The notes: generated by a model not told the origin, from the sequence alone. Positions 10,801-22,463 are shown, numbered from the stretch's first letter. The stretch: 64,000 nt of DNA from Cystobasidiopsis lactophilus (GCA_001599975.1 BCIO01000003.1:2970677-3034676), one strand, 5' to 3'. Numbers and translations are program-made.

Positions 10801-12921
10801 TCCGCTTTGTGCAGCTCCGTCCAGATCTGAATCTTGACACACCTGATGGTGAAGGGAAGTGGCTTCCATTGGCAGCCTCTGCCCAGCGGGCCAAATTTGT
10901 CTCTCTCCGAGACCGCTTCGAAGATACCAAAAGGGGGTACAAGATGACCAAACTTCCGGCGAAGGACGACATCATCGAGATCCAAATGCAGCTTGTCGAA
11001 GGCCTTTCGAAGAAAACGGCGGCTAAAGATCCAGAAAAGTTTGCCGGTCCCTTACCACTGTCCCGATGCGCCAAGTCCAACGTCGAGTGGGCGTTCTGGG
11101 TCGCCATGCGACGCATGCCTTACATTTTGCGTGCTTTAAGAGACCACTTGATTGCACGCATGATGATGGCTCACCTCGGGTTGGAGTTGCCGGACCTGTC
11201 CATGGTCGTCAAAGCCATTACGGCACCTCGATGCATGGTGTGCGTCGAGTCTCCTCTTGGTGCCAGTGGTTGTGCTGAGTACAGCTTGAACGTTACCAGC
11301 GAGTACGACTATCAGACTCTGGAGACGATCGGCGACAGCGTGCTCAAGCTGCTCACTTCGATCCATTTGTTCAATGCCTACCCCAAACAATCTGAAGGTG
11401 CGTCCCTGGGATCTGGGGCTTCTCTCAGGTTGCTGACCTGAGTTCAAGGCTTCTATACTGCCGTCCGCTCAAACTCTGTCGACAATCAATTCTTACGCTG
11501 CCACGCGCTCGACCTTCAGCTCCACGACTTCATCATTGCTGACTCTTTCATCAGCAATGGCCAATGGGCTCCACCAGATGCAGAAAACCTGCGCACGCCC
11601 ATCTCGCGAAAACACTTGAGCGACGTTATGGAAGCATTGCTGGGCGCGGCTTTTATCCAAGGCGGCGTTGACCTGGCCTTTGCCACTGCACAGCGCCTTG
11701 GTATTTGTACAGGCCCAACAAACGTTTGTGCGAGCGATCGACCTCGACCAGCTCTTTCCAACTCGCTGAAGCCCTGCGGTAAAGCTCTTGCCCGGCTTCA
11801 ATACCGCCTCGGCTATTTCTTTCGACAACCGGAGCTGCTTCAAGAAGCACTGCGGCATGGCAGCTTCGGCAATTTGCCAACGATGATGATGCCTTCTTAC
11901 GAGCGCCTCGAATTCCTTGGCGACGCATGCGTAGAGTGAGTTCGCTTTCGCTTGATACCTCGTACCTGCTGACGGTGCCCCTCTAGGACTTGCATCCTCG
12001 CCTTGCTATACCAAGCCAACCCGAATACCACGCCTGAACACCTCACTAACTCGAAAGGCGTTCTGTTGTCCAATGCCAGCCTCGCCTTCCCGGCCATCAC
12101 CAAGCTCGAGCTTCACAAGCAGATCCTGTACAACTCCAGCCATCTTCACAGCCGGCTCCAGACGGCAGAAGTTGAAGTGCAAGACTTTGATATCGAGAAG
12201 TACTGGCTCGCCGTTTGGTTCTGGTGCGCATTGAACCCCAGAATGTGTGCGAAATGGGGGCTGATAGAATTGCAGGGATCCGGTCAAGGTGATCAGTGAC
12301 AGCTTCGAAGCCATCATTGGTGCCATCCTGGTCGATTCAGACTGGGATCTTTCGGCAATGGTCGCGGTCGTCGCCATTCTGTTCGGCGACATTCTGCCTC
12401 GCGTGCCCGCCAATTGCCCGCCTGACCCTGTCTCCCGCTTGAAGCAAATCTGCAGCCAGCGCCAATGCACGTCCATGGAATTGTAGGTCATCAAGCATTC
12501 TGCATGATCCTGGGCTAAACGTCAGTCCATCCGCAGCCGCCAAAAGCAGTTACCTCTCGGAACCTACGATTCTACATTCTTGTGGCACGGCAGCGAGATC
12601 GGCCACCAGGAGCACCGATCTAGCGCTACAGGCCAGCAAATGGCTGCCTGGGACGCATTGAACTGGCTGGCAGCGCAAGAAAATTTGGACGATACTTGCC
12701 CATGTCCAACACTTCAGAGCCGAGCGTGGCGTGAGTTCAGCTCTCCTTGAGCTGACCCCACACTGAACGCTCTGCTTCCAGTGAAGAACTGGCTGGAAGA
12801 GAGGAACACCCAAGAGCCTCACGAAGGGGACGAATCCAGCGAAGACGAAGACGATCGCGACGTGGCAGAGGAGACTGGGGAAGAGATTGGGCTGGTAGTT
12901 TGGGATGAAGACCAGAACTAG
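7889..12921 (+). CDS. DCL: Dicer ribonuclease
   Basis: Sixteen exons give 1407 aa: 7889-7905, 7975-8002, 8056-8133, 8190-8243, 8304-8320, 8373-8532, 8582-9022, 9072-9133, 9188-9634, 9687-9949, 10006-11397, 11449-11935, 11987-12223, 12276-12482, 12537-12730, 12782-12921. Domains in order: DExD/H helicase with P-loop DTGLGKS and box II DEAH; helicase C domain with EVAEEGLDFPACHLIIRFN; Dicer dimerisation domain; a PAZ-position region; RNase IIIa with LETIGDS and LSDVMEALLGAAF; RNase IIIb with LEFLGDA and SDSFEAIIGAI; and a C-terminal dsRNA-binding-like segment ending in an acidic tail. The acidic catalytic residues of both RNase III domains are present, so it looks functional. It would cut dsRNA into small RNAs. 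The intron at 9134 needs a GC donor to stay in frame. A 21-nt unit is duplicated in frame at 9886-9927. Confidence 0.9.
9886..9927 (+). repeat. Perfect 21-nt in-frame tandem duplication in Dicer
   Basis: Two identical copies (9886-9906 and 9907-9927) encode the heptad APTGAEL twice, in the linker between the helicase and the dimerisation domain. Confidence 0.9.
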
Positions 12922-12924
12922 GCT

Positions 12925-14382
12925 TCAGGATTCGCATTCTTCGATTGACCTGTAGAACAGATGATGACTTCACGACAATGTCTAAGAACGTTGAATACAG
13001 CCACTCACCATTTTGGATGGAATGGTAGATCGTAGCTTGGATCGACCTTCCCTCTTTTCCAGCGATCCAAAGCCACATATGCAATCATGGCTGCGTTGTC
13101 AGTGCATAAAGCCACGGGCGGGAAAACCAGTCGCGTAGAGTGGCGCCCAAGCCGGTGCAGGAGCTGTCCCAGCTGGTGGCGCAAGAATTGGCTGTACAAC
13201 CGGTCAATGTACGGATACTCCCACTCGAGCGCACTGATTTACTTGCTGGCAACTCCTCCTGAGCATACAATGCCGTGGACAAGTGGTAGATCCCGCAATG
13301 CCAGCTCGAGCTTGTCCTCCAGCATGCCGACAGCAGCAGACTGAAATGCAGCAGCCACGTCCGCTTTATCTTGAAGTGACAACCCTGATGCGCTTGAAGC
13401 TTTGAGAGCCGCAATAGCACGCTGGGTAGCACTTTGCAAGCCAGTGAAGGAAAAGGCCAGTTGCTTTGGTAAGACCTTAGTGGGTAATCGGATGTGCTGG
13501 TGTGACTTTGATTGCCGTGCAAGCTGTTCAAGAGCAGAACCAGGGCCGTTTGCCGTCCAAGGAATCTGCAAAGCTCGCGCAGTTTTGTCGAAAGCGTCGC
13601 CAATGGCACTATCCAGGGTAGTCGCCAAAATTTTGAAGCTCGAAGTGCCAGAAGCTAGAACAAGCATGGTATGACCTCCAGATACCAACAGTGTCAGATA
13701 TGGAAACGGGCAGGGCTGCTCTTCTGACAGGAACTGGGTGAGAGCATGGGCTTGCATATGGTGGACGCCGATTGACGGTACGCCAAGTGATGCCGCCAGC
13801 GATCTTCCGACCAGAGAGCAGTTCCAAAGGCAATTGGCGAGACCGGGTCCTCGAGTATAGCCTTTCACGCTGGCTTAAGCACCCTTTCACCTTGCCAGGA
13901 GTCGACCGGCGCTCACCGATAGCATTCAAGTCTTGCAACCCAACCCTTGCTTCTCGCAAAGCTCTTTTGACAGCATCTGGAAACCTCCGCCCGTGACTGA
14001 AGGCATTGCGTCAGTTAATCATGCAGCCTCCCTCAAAGAGCAAGTCTTCTCACAGAGCAGAGGCCTTGGCAGGAAAGATGCCACCAAACTCTTCCATCTC
14101 TGGCTGTCGAAGCACAACGTTGGACAGAATCTTGCGATCATATCTTCTGTCTGGGTCGGACGAGTCCGAGGAAACAACTGCAGCACAAGTGTCGTCGGCC
14201 GATGATTCCAGTCCCAGAACGAAGTGGATGGACCGGCGCTCCAGCACCTTCTTTAATAGTGGCGCACGCCTGCCAACATAGCTGAGCATATGCAGTACGG
14301 ACGAAAAGTCGAAAGCTTTTGGTCGAATGAAGAAGAAAAAACTCAAAGCCTTTGCGCGTGCGGGCGGGTGGCGTCTATGCAA
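12925..14382 (-). CDS. QRI7: Qri7/OSGEPL1-type tRNA threonylcarbamoyladenosine protein
   Basis: Exons (transcript order) 14054-14382, 13917-13996, 13243-13861, 13009-13191, 12925-12949; 411 aa, matching the usual length of yeast Qri7. Family motifs: VLGLESSADDTCAAVV (ASKHA fold start), GGIFPAKASALHGRRFPD (metal ligand region), TRGPGLA, GVHHMQAHAL (HxxxH metal site), VSGGHTMLVL, DSAIGDAFDK, CSGGVASN, and CTDNAAMIAYVAL. The basic N-terminus before VLGLE suits mitochondrial import; start at 14382 is the longest, 14289 is an alternative. The mitochondrial enzyme makes t6A37 in tRNAs reading ANN codons. The gene is convergent with Dicer, with only 3 nt between the two stop codons. Confidence 0.88.
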
Positions 14383-14425
14383 GAATTACGATTATGAACG
14401 ACGTTAAGAGAGTCTATACAACATT

Positions 14426-15414
14426 TTATGCTCCAATAGCAGCAATTAGGGTGTCATAAGGGGCGTGGTCACTGATAGTTTTCATACGGTGCTCGAAGGT
14501 GGCGACAATGGAGCCGGCCTCGTCTGGAGCACGCTGAAGATCTCTTCATGCATGTGGGGAAGCAGTGCGCACCTTTCTGCACAACAAAATCGCCGCCTAG
14601 TTGCGTCTTGCTTCCAGAGCCGTGGAGATACTACATCTCGACTTGAGCTTGATCGCTTTGAAGTGGCAGAGAAACGCACCCCTCCCATCTTCACGACTTG
14701 GAGAAACTACCAGCGACCATCTTCAAGAAGCTGCCTTTGTAGTACTCGGAGTCGATGGTGCCTTGTAAGCCTGTGGCCCCGATGTCAGTCCAAGCCGTCT
14801 GTCGGGTGACCAGCGACTAGCTTGCCTTGAGACTTGTTGAGGCTTAGAGCTTTGTACACCGAGTTAGAGGGATTCGCAAATGTCTTGTAGGGCATTTCCA
14901 GGAGGTCTGTGCGGCAGAGCACTTAGTCCTCCCAGAGTGGCTCGTCTTGAGAGAACCGACAACGCACCAGTGTACGGCTTGATCAATTGCCAGTCGCCAC
15001 AGCCAATAACGATGAGCTCTGCATTCTTCTCTTCAAGAACCTCGGTCGTGACTGAAGTTCTTGCCCATTAGGAAACTCCGCAAGAATCGGCCCACGCGAC
15101 ACCCACGCTTCTTCACGGCCACCAAATGCGACATGTAGTCCTGGCAGAGGCCACAACGAAAGTGCCGGATGAAAATGATGGCCTAAATCGCCCCCAAGGA
15201 ATTTCAAAAGATCAGCGGTCAGGCCATTTTGCGTCGCGAGGGGCGCTTACCGTCTTCCTCGGCGCAGTGGCAATGAGAGAGGACAGGGCCACCTCTTGCC
15301 CGGTCGAGGTCTACATCTCCATAGGTCAGGGCTTTACGAAACAGCATGCACAGCCAGAGAGCCCACAAAGACGGTGAGCTTGCCAGCTTCGTTCCATGAC
15401 GCGATTTCAGCCAT
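14426..15414 (-). CDS. Thioredoxin-like AhpC/TSA-type protein (PRXL2-like)
   Basis: Read from ATG 15414: exons 15373-15414, 15251-15310, 15107-15182, 14968-15051, 14826-14906, then two or three exons down to stop 14426-14428. Recognisable pieces: SWNEAGKLT, IIFIRHFRCGLCQDYMSHL with the CxxC redox pair, ELIVIGCGDWQLIKPYT, FANPSNSVYKALSL, QLGGDFVVQ and TFEHRMKTISDHAPYDT. These are in the order seen in fungal AhpC/TSA-2 (PRXL2/FAM213) proteins, of poorly known redox function. The intron 14771-14825 has a GC donor (GCAAGC). Between about 14600 and 14640 the segments AIKLKSR and YLHGSGSKTQLGG are in different frames and I found no intron that joins them, so a one-base frameshift, real or an assembly error, is likely there. 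It is 43 nt upstream of the Qri7-type gene on the same strand. Confidence 0.68.
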
Positions 15415-15665
15415 CCTCGACAGGAACAGGGGTTTGGCAATGTGAGCAGGGAGTGTTCAACCAGGGATTCTGACTTGGCGTGATGTAAACTGTCAATTCG
15501 AAAGCACAGGTGGCGAAAAGGAGAGGATGCCACACGCTCGTCCGAGGTCAACTCTCGAAGAATTAAAGTTGGACCTGGCGACGATCTCGCAAGCTTTCCT
15601 TTCGGCAGCCGTTTCCGCGTCCAGGCTCTCGATCTCATGAGCCAAATGAAACGAATTGGGAACGA

Positions 15666-16884
15666 ATGGTGCCGGTAGATTTGGCGGGCTCTTTGCAGCG
15701 AGTGGCGGCGCCCTTGGTCGACGCTTCGGATGTGGCTTTCAGAGAACAAGTCTCCGGCCATGGGGCGACATGCGTATACTCTCAAATGCTCCTGGCCAAC
15801 AAGTTGCTAGACGACGTGGCCTACCGCCAATTCCACCTACAAGATCTGCAAGCTGGCTCGAAAAATGTTCCTCTGGTGGTCCAGCTGGCTGGCAATGACG
15901 CCGAACTCCTAGTGAAAGCTGCTCGCCTAGTCGAACCTTATGCAGATGGATTAGGTAGGATTATTGGCCCGACTCTCAGACTTCAGAGCGTGGCTCATGC
16001 GGAGAGCAGACGTGAATTTAGGATGTCCACAGGAGCCCATCACGTCGCAAGGCTTTGGAAGTGCATTGCTCGCCAAGTCAGCGTGGTCCAGCGCAACTCA
16101 AATAGGTGGGCTGACTGTACCACTGGCATTTGCAAGTTTGACGCTTGTTGGCAGTATCGAGCTTGAAGAGCTGCTCCGGTCTGCCTGTGTCGGCCAAGCT
16201 ACGGCTATGCTCTCCGGTTGATTCAACGTGCGCATTGCTCTTACTACTTGAGATCGAGTGTTCTCATGAAGAGAGGAGGTGACACAGAATCGAACTGGGC
16301 CAACGTCTGGAGGCAGCCGGCGCTCACCACCTGACTTTGCACGCTCGCTTTCCCTCCGCCACTGCTCGCCGAAAGGGAGCTGCTCTGTTGGATCATGTGT
16401 ACGACCTGAAGCAAGCCGTCTCCATCCCGGTCTTGTCCAATGGCAACACCCGAACTTCTGCGGACGTGGTCAACAACCAAGAGTACACCGAAGGGGACGG
16501 CGTGATGAGCGGCGTTGGGCTCCTACGGAATCCATGGTGAGCTTGACCTACTACAAGTTGCCAGCTAGGATGCAGGCTCAAAAGGTCGGGACTTGCAGGC
16601 TGTTTGATAACGTTCCGCCACCGCCACCAGCCAAAATGGCCTTGGAGTACCTCGACATCTGCACGCACTACCCTGATCTCACCCCATTCTCCATCCAACG
16701 AAGGCACGTCGAGTACATGTACGAGCGAGAAGAGTGAGCGCCGCCACTCCTTAGCCTTACTCTCAGAGGCTGAGCTTCGTCCGCGTGCCACAGCCTACCG
16801 AAAGAGCTGCAGAACCGAATGAAGAAGCGACTAGCTCAATGCCAAACCATAGAGGAGGTTGTAGCACTACTAGGATCCCTGTAA
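15666..16884 (+). CDS. tRNA-dihydrouridine synthase
   Basis: Exons 15666-15954, 16010-16105, 16155-16227, 16288-16536, 16599-16733, 16794-16884; 310 aa, a typical size for short eukaryotic Dus enzymes. Motifs of the FMN TIM barrel: APLVDASDVAFRE, YSQMLLAN, PLVVQLAGND, LDVNLGCPQ with the conserved Cys, PVSAKLRL, LTLHAR, PVLSNGNTRT, and DGVMSGVGLLRNPWLF. The enzyme reduces uridine in the tRNA D loop. Whether it is Dus1- or Dus4-type I cannot decide from sequence alone. It is divergent from the PRXL2-like gene (251 nt between starts) and 59 nt upstream of the cupin gene. All five introns are GT-AG, 49-62 nt. Confidence 0.86.
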
Positions 16885-16943
16885 TTATTTCTCCGAGCCT
16901 TTGCGCCACACTCCCCTCGCCACGCTTTCTCGCCACAACCAAG

Positions 16944-17571
16944 ATGAGCTCAGACCAGCTGTGCCACTTTGTCGCTGCTGAGGATGTCGGCAAGCAATCT
17001 ACTGGTCAATCCGAGTGAGGCCAATCGCCATAATCGTTAAGCTGGGAGTTGATCATGCGCGCGCATGAATTCGAAGTGGCATGACACGCAAGGCCGCCAT
17101 AGTGGGCTTAAGCGAGCGGATCTGCAGCTCCGTGATGCTAGCTGATCCAGTTGCGTTTCTCATGCTCGCTTGTCGGGGCCGGAACTCATGTAGCACGCAG
17201 CATTCAGCGAGCGCGGTTCATCATCACGGCGACCAAGGTTTGTCCTCTCTCTCAGATCTCAAAGCAGCGTGAAACTCAAGTGGTGTGTCAAAAAAGACAC
17301 CATCGTGTACGCGGTGAAGGGCGTAGGGGCGATAGTGTTCGACTATGGGCGGCGGAAGCAGGTGCTGAAGGCGGGCGACTGGGCTTTGATCCCTGCGTTT
17401 GTCGAGCATCAAGAGGTGAGCCCTCTACGCTTCCCCGTCTGCGCATGAGTGGCTGAGAAGCGTGAGGTGAAGGTGAACGAATCGGAGGGGGAGATCGTGT
17501 GGGTGATCAACCGGTCAGGGAAAGAGCCATGCGTGGTGAATTTGCCAGGTTGGAGCAGCCAGCCGTCGTAG
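16944..17571 (+). CDS. Small single-domain cupin protein
   Basis: Five exons 16944-17014, 17077-17149, 17201-17237, 17297-17415, 17467-17571 give 134 aa. Cupin motif 1 is [16 protein letters not shown] and motif 2 is [14 protein letters not shown], so three to four metal-ligand positions (HxH, a Gln/Asp in the Glu position, and the distal His) are visible. Small fungal cupins of this kind bind a metal but their substrates are mostly unknown. The frame is continuous only when all four short introns (51-62 nt) are removed. The final acceptor could be 17466 or 17472, changing two residues. It ends 159 nt from the convergent RPS24 gene. Confidence 0.78.
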
Positions 17572-17730
17572 CCCCGCGCACGATCCCCAAGGCCTGTATA
17601 GCGAAGAAAAGATTATGCCAAAACAGAGAAGACCTTCTCCCTGCTCCAAACGGTGGTTGCAAAAAAAGAGGCCGGTATGCGCGCGTGCAAGGAAAAAAGT
17701 GTAACAAGCTGCCCGATGTTGGATCCCAGC

Positions 17731-18414
17731 TTATTTCTTCTTCTTGGCATCCTGGGCCGCCTTGACCTTTTGGGTGCCGCGGAACTCTGTGCGACAGAAT
17801 GCAGTGATCAGACTCAAGCCAAAGGGTCAAAAGGGGGATGCCAGCGAGAACGCACTCTTTGCCCTGTTCTTGCGTTCCTTCCTGAGCTTCCTCGCCGTCC
17901 TGTCCTTCTTTTCCGCCAATCCAAACTGTGCGAGACGTTGAAGGATACTCAGCAAGCTGCGCATAAAGCAATAGCCAGCAAAGGCAAGTGGGAGCACAAC
18001 GCACTCTGACCAGCCTGTAGCGGGGCTCAAACTTCAAGGCGTCCTTCGAGTCGTAAATGAGCGCAAAGCCGGTCGAGCGGCCGCCGCCAAAGTGGGTCTT
18101 GAAGCCAAAGACGATGACCTGGTCCTTTGGCTCCTTGTACAGCTTGGCCAGCTTGTCCCGCAGCTCGTCCTTGGACACGTTGGCCCGGCCGGGGTGGAGC
18201 ACGTCCTAAGCCACACTCTGTACTTGAGCCTACTGTTGCCAGAGCGCAAGGCAAGGGGCAACAACGCACGACGACCATTTGCTTGCGCTGCAAAAGCCGG
18301 TTGGTTTGGAATCTGTGCGGCCGAAGCGTGAGGCTGTAGCCCTGGGAATGGCTCGCAAGCATCAGACACGCACTTTCTGGTGCGCACAGTCACCGCTCCT
18401 GCTGCGTCGGCCAT
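17731..18414 (-). CDS. RPS24: 40S ribosomal protein eS24
   Basis: Exons 18374-18414, 18270-18312, 18005-18205, 17856-17925, 17731-17786; 136 aa, matching eS24 (about 135). Signatures: [58 protein letters not shown], and the basic tail [17 protein letters not shown] ending in KKKK. A component of the small ribosomal subunit. The first intron falls 14 codons after the start, as is common for fungal ribosomal protein genes, and four introns in 136 codons shows the intron density of this genome. Its promoter is shared with the divergent family A gene at 19109 (694 nt apart). Confidence 0.95.
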
Positions 18415-19108
18415 GTTGGATGAGGGTGCAGGATCAACTTGAAGGTTGAGGGCCAAATCTTTGCGCTGGGTCACGCTTCCGAGAAAAAAAATTGGAGCGG
18501 CGCTCGCTCACTCGTGGTGGCCCGCTCTTGCTCTTCAGCTCGCCTTTGTCGTGCCTGGAGACCATGTTCGCGCTGGCAAAGGTCTCCAGAGGAGCTTATT
18601 AAAGATGACAAGTCTGCTAGAGGTCGCTCTCGTTTGGCCCTGAACCTCTTCAAGCCTGCTCCCTCTCTCGCGAAGGGTTGCCCAACTTGCTCGAACTGCC
18701 CTCTTGAACCGTCTTGTGCAAACTGCTATCGATTCCCTCCGTGGATGCTGCTACTGGAGCTACTTGGATGCCTGTCGAGAACGAGAGGCCTGCCAGGTCA
18801 TTTGCCACTTCGCGCATCCTGCATTGCTCTTTCGCTGTCATTTCTCTTGCCCGCTCCATGCCTGGCTTTATCCAGCCTCGAAACGCTTCTTAGGCAAGTA
18901 GAAGCACCCCGGTTTCATCGACGAAGCCTCGGTCAATTTCCTCCTCAGCCAGAAGCTGCATTCTGATAGACTCTAAAAATCGCCGGTCCGAGGAACAAGG
19001 TCACATTGTGCTAAAGGACTTGAAACGCTCTGGTACCTGCTCTGAGACGTGCCCATGCTCCAGCGCTCTTGTTCTCTGACCACCGTCTTGAAATTGCTCG
19101 CCTGCATC
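18415..19108. other. Divergent promoter region, RPS24 / family A copy 1
   Basis: No supported gene. A 175-codon open frame on the plus strand (18439-18966) has no family resemblance and no coding bias I trust. Confidence 0.4.
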
Positions 19109-20876
19109 ATGCAACCCAATCAAGTCGCCCAGATGCCAGCGATACAAGGTAGGTGTTTCTATTCCAAGCTTTCCCCGCCACGGGCAATCATATTATGCAT
19201 ATGACGTCTTTACAGTTCGCGGTCCTAAGGGGCCCGCTCCGACGCCTAAGCCCAAAGACTTTATTCCTTACAATCTCTCCACCGACTCTCAACCTTTAGG
19301 TCGCCCTACACTGGCCAGCATGCATAGGATCGTCCATCCTCAGGTCTCTACCGCGCAATACTCGGTCGAGTGGATGAACGGAATCGAAAAAGTCATCGCA
19401 GCGTGCAATATCTTCATTGAAGTGCCACATCTGTCATTGGATCATGTCAGTCTCTTATCAGGTCGTTCTAGATCAATCGAGAGAAGTTTTGATCTCCTTA
19501 GCAGGTTGACAAAGTCCGCTCCAAGGGGAACACCAAGGGCAATATCTGCTTCTGTCCGGCCGACATCTTTTTTCAAGTGGCTCTATGGCAAAAGTATCCC
19601 AAAGTTACTGATGCGACTGTCGGGCACAGGTCAAAGACCCCAGCAATCGACAGACTCGAGGTGCTTGTACAAATTTCCGTAGACTGGCTTCACTCGGCTG
19701 GTCCAGGGTGGCCAACAGCGCTACAAACGGCGCTTATGCAGCTTCAGCATCAATATCACCTCATACGAGCACACTTTACGCTGGATCGCTGGGAATGGAG
19801 CTTTGCGCCTAATGCCCTCAACTCGGTGGCGATTGTCAGTTCGTTGGCTACAAGGTCGTTAAAGTGAGTCGCTTTGTATCCCGCTGCTCAATGGGAGCCC
19901 TGATTGCTGACGAGAGACTGTCAGAAATCTCTTGACGACCCCCGCGTGCAACTTTCGTTTTTTGTCGTTGTGCACGAGAAGTTTGGATGCTTCAAGTACA
20001 ATTACGACATGACACTATGTCTCGACCGGATCCCCAAGCCTTTCTTTAGGAACGCAACACGCGTCATAAGGTGGAACGATGCGCAACGTCGACTCCAGGC
20101 TGATTCTTTTGAGCGTATTGCAAAGTTTTTGGCGGCATTCTTGGCCTCGGACAAGCTGCCGATCTGTCACAGGTCTTGCAGCTCGACTCTAACCCAAATG
20201 TCGGCAGCAGTGGTACTTTCCTGCAGCCGAGAAAATCATCCTGTGATCAGCTTTTGTTCGCGAGCCAAACTGCAGTCCGAAGAGCACACTTTTCACATCG
20301 AACATTTTGTATTGACCGTCAACTTCGCTAACCTGGGTGACCCCAAGAATATGGTGGGCGCTCTCCAGCAACAAATCCTGGATGGTGCCGAACGAAACAC
20401 GCAAAGTTGGCCACTGACTTCGTTAGAGGATGGTGCAATCCGAATCTACGCGTTCAAGGACGTTTTCGTCGCCACTTCAAGTGTAGCTGCGTGGGCCACG
20501 TTAGAGTTCGACCTTGCCGCACTTGTAGCAGCCATCCGAGAAGACGTGCGTCCCTTTATTCTTATTCCACATTTACACATTTACTTATGATTATGAGAAG
20601 TGCGACGACACCGAGAGCAAAGCTAACATCAAGGTCACTTTCTTCAAACATATTGTGTCCTTTTGCCACCGCGGCATTGATGTTGGCATTCAATACTCTC
20701 AGCTGCGCGAGGCGGTTTCTTTAAACGTACTGTTGAGGGAGGTCCGTAATCGGTGCAGAATAAGGCCACTGGTAGACGGAGCGGAGAGTACGGGTGCGGA
20801 CAGGAGCGACGTAAAGGCAAGACTGGCGCCAAACTACGCCGGGCGGCCTTGCCCTGTCGTATCTTCCAGCTCTTAG
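19109..20876 (+). CDS. Family A protein, copy 1 (unknown function)
   Basis: Exons 19109-19148, 19216-19445, 19505-19863, 19915-20545, 20598-20876; 512 aa. I do not recognise a known family, but it is clearly a diverged paralog of the genes at 37791-39542 and 42010-43787. Shared blocks: ICFCPADIFF (others KCAFLVxPxxxxF), a WxFxP patch near residue 190, LPICHRS followed by MSAAVVLS (others RICHRADVF, MSATAAV), and the C-terminal KCDDTES with CHRGIDVGI (others CDSGEAR, YRHRGVSVSL). No signal peptide or membrane segment. The pattern of alternating hydrophobic residues suggests a beta-rich protein. The last intron is at the same site as in the paralogs, just before the Cys-Asp motif. The 19864 acceptor choice is the least certain. 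Confidence 0.65.
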
Positions 20877-21083
20877 GTCCCATAAACTCAAATCTTTAGC
20901 CAATTGAGTCCCTCTGTGGCAATATCGGGACTTGATCAGCTGCGCACACCGGTCCTCGAAGTGCTTCGGCGGAGGCCGCGTGAATGAAGGACAAGCTGCA
21001 GAGTACATACTGGCCATCGCACGTTGCACATCGAGGGCAAAGATCCTCCAACAAGTCCCAGACCGAAAGTCCCTCACCGTTCC

Positions 21084-22463
21084 TCACGCCACCCTCGCCC
21101 GCTTGGCGTCCCTATCGTTCATCTCCTCCCTCCTCCTCTTGCGCTCCATCTCCTCCTGCATTAGCTGCTCCACCGCCGACAGCGAGTGCTTCGGTGCACT
21201 TCCACCCGCCGTGCTCGAGGCCGACGAGGTCGAAGCGGCTTTGAGAGCGTTGGCCTTGAGCGGGTTGGCCTTCTTCAAAGGGTTGAGCTTGAGAGGGGCC
21301 GCTGCTGGGATCGCCAAAGTAGCGGGTGCAGGCGTGGAGGTGGAGGCTTCCGGTTGGGCCTCAGTGGCAGGGGCAAGCGGTGGCGAAGGCTTCTTGAGGC
21401 CAAACGAGATCTGGATGGGCGCAGCGGGCGCCTCGGGCACGTCCTCCTTCTCTTCCCCCGCGTCGTCGGAAGCACCAGAAGAAGAAGAGCCCGACGGCCC
21501 AGCGACGGCGGTGGAGGCTTGTAAAGCGAGCGCGCGGTCGATCTGGTCCTGGATGATCTTGCGCTGGCGCTGCTCGTCGTCCATGTCGGCGCGCTCCTTG
21601 ACCTGGGTGGAGGCCATCTTGGCCAGCGTCTTGGGCGTGTTGTCGATCCACTGGATGAACCAGCCCTTTTCGGTCTCGTCCACGTGCACGATGCCCGCCC
21701 GCCCGAGGCCCTTGATGAACTCCGTCAACGATGCCCACCTGTGAGACTCGGAATGAGCGCGCATTCAAAAGATTGAATGAGGAGTGCACGTCGACTCACC
21801 TGGTGGCGTTCATGTGCAGGTGCGACTTGTCCTGGATGTATTCTTGGTAGACTTGGTTGGCCCGCACGCGTTTCTGTGAATCGCAAGAAGCCTTTCAGTG
21901 TCCATCCGGGCCATTAGGGGAAAGAACTTGAAACTCACGGTACCCCATCTGTGAAATCGACCAAGCGAGAAGTCAGCATTTGTGAAACCGACTAAGGAAA
22001 GGCCAATCCTCACCTCCTGGACAGAAGCGCCAAAAACTCCTTTTGGAAGTTGGTCGAGTAGTCGGAGATGTGCTTGCCCGCGTTCTCGCCGACGACGAGC
22101 ATCTGGCGCAAGTGGCTCTCGCTGGTCATGTGGCACTTGAAGCCGTTGTCGTCCCGGCCTGCGAAGCGACCCAAAACGGGATTAGATTTTGGGAAACTAA
22201 TCAAAGGGGTGGGGAAGGACTTGCATTGCTTTTGGCAGACTTCGCACCACCATTTGAGCTTTTGAAGTCCCTTGGCCTGTAGGGTCAAAGTGCAGTTAAC
22301 TCTCTGAAATCAAAAGAGCTAGAGTGAGGGAACGCAAAGCCTACCTTCATCTTGTTGGCCAAGAACTTGGTGGCTGTGAGAGCGACACACGCCAGTCAGA
22401 ACCTTGTCAAGCGTTCTTGAAGTAGGAAGCGCCAAACTCACAGCCTTTCTCAGCTTTCGGCAT
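21084..22463 (-). CDS. KIN17: KIN17-type DNA/RNA-binding protein
   Basis: Exons 22442-22463, 22345-22373, 22225-22276, 22014-22158, 21939-21948, 21800-21873, 21084-21738; 328 aa. The N-terminus has the C2H2 finger (KLKWWCEVCQKQC, then GFKCHMTSESHLRQ) and the KIN17 winged-helix signature HMNATRWASLTEFIKGLGR with VDETEKGWFIQWID. A long Ala/Pro/Ser linker and a basic C-terminal helix with MERKRRREEM follow. KIN17 proteins work in replication, repair and spliceosome-associated processes in the nucleus. The intron 22159-22224 starts GCAAGT: only this GC donor yields the invariant Cys-Arg-Asp junction. Exon 21939-21948 is a 10-nt microexon coding for WGT. Confidence 0.92.

Noticed and set aside
18439-18966. 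175-codon open frame in the RPS24/family A intergenic region
   Set aside because: No homology-like blocks, no introns as expected for this genome, and it sits in a shared promoter.
22159-22224. KIN17 as frameshifted because no GT donor fits
   Set aside because: A GCAAGT donor gives the exact conserved junction.
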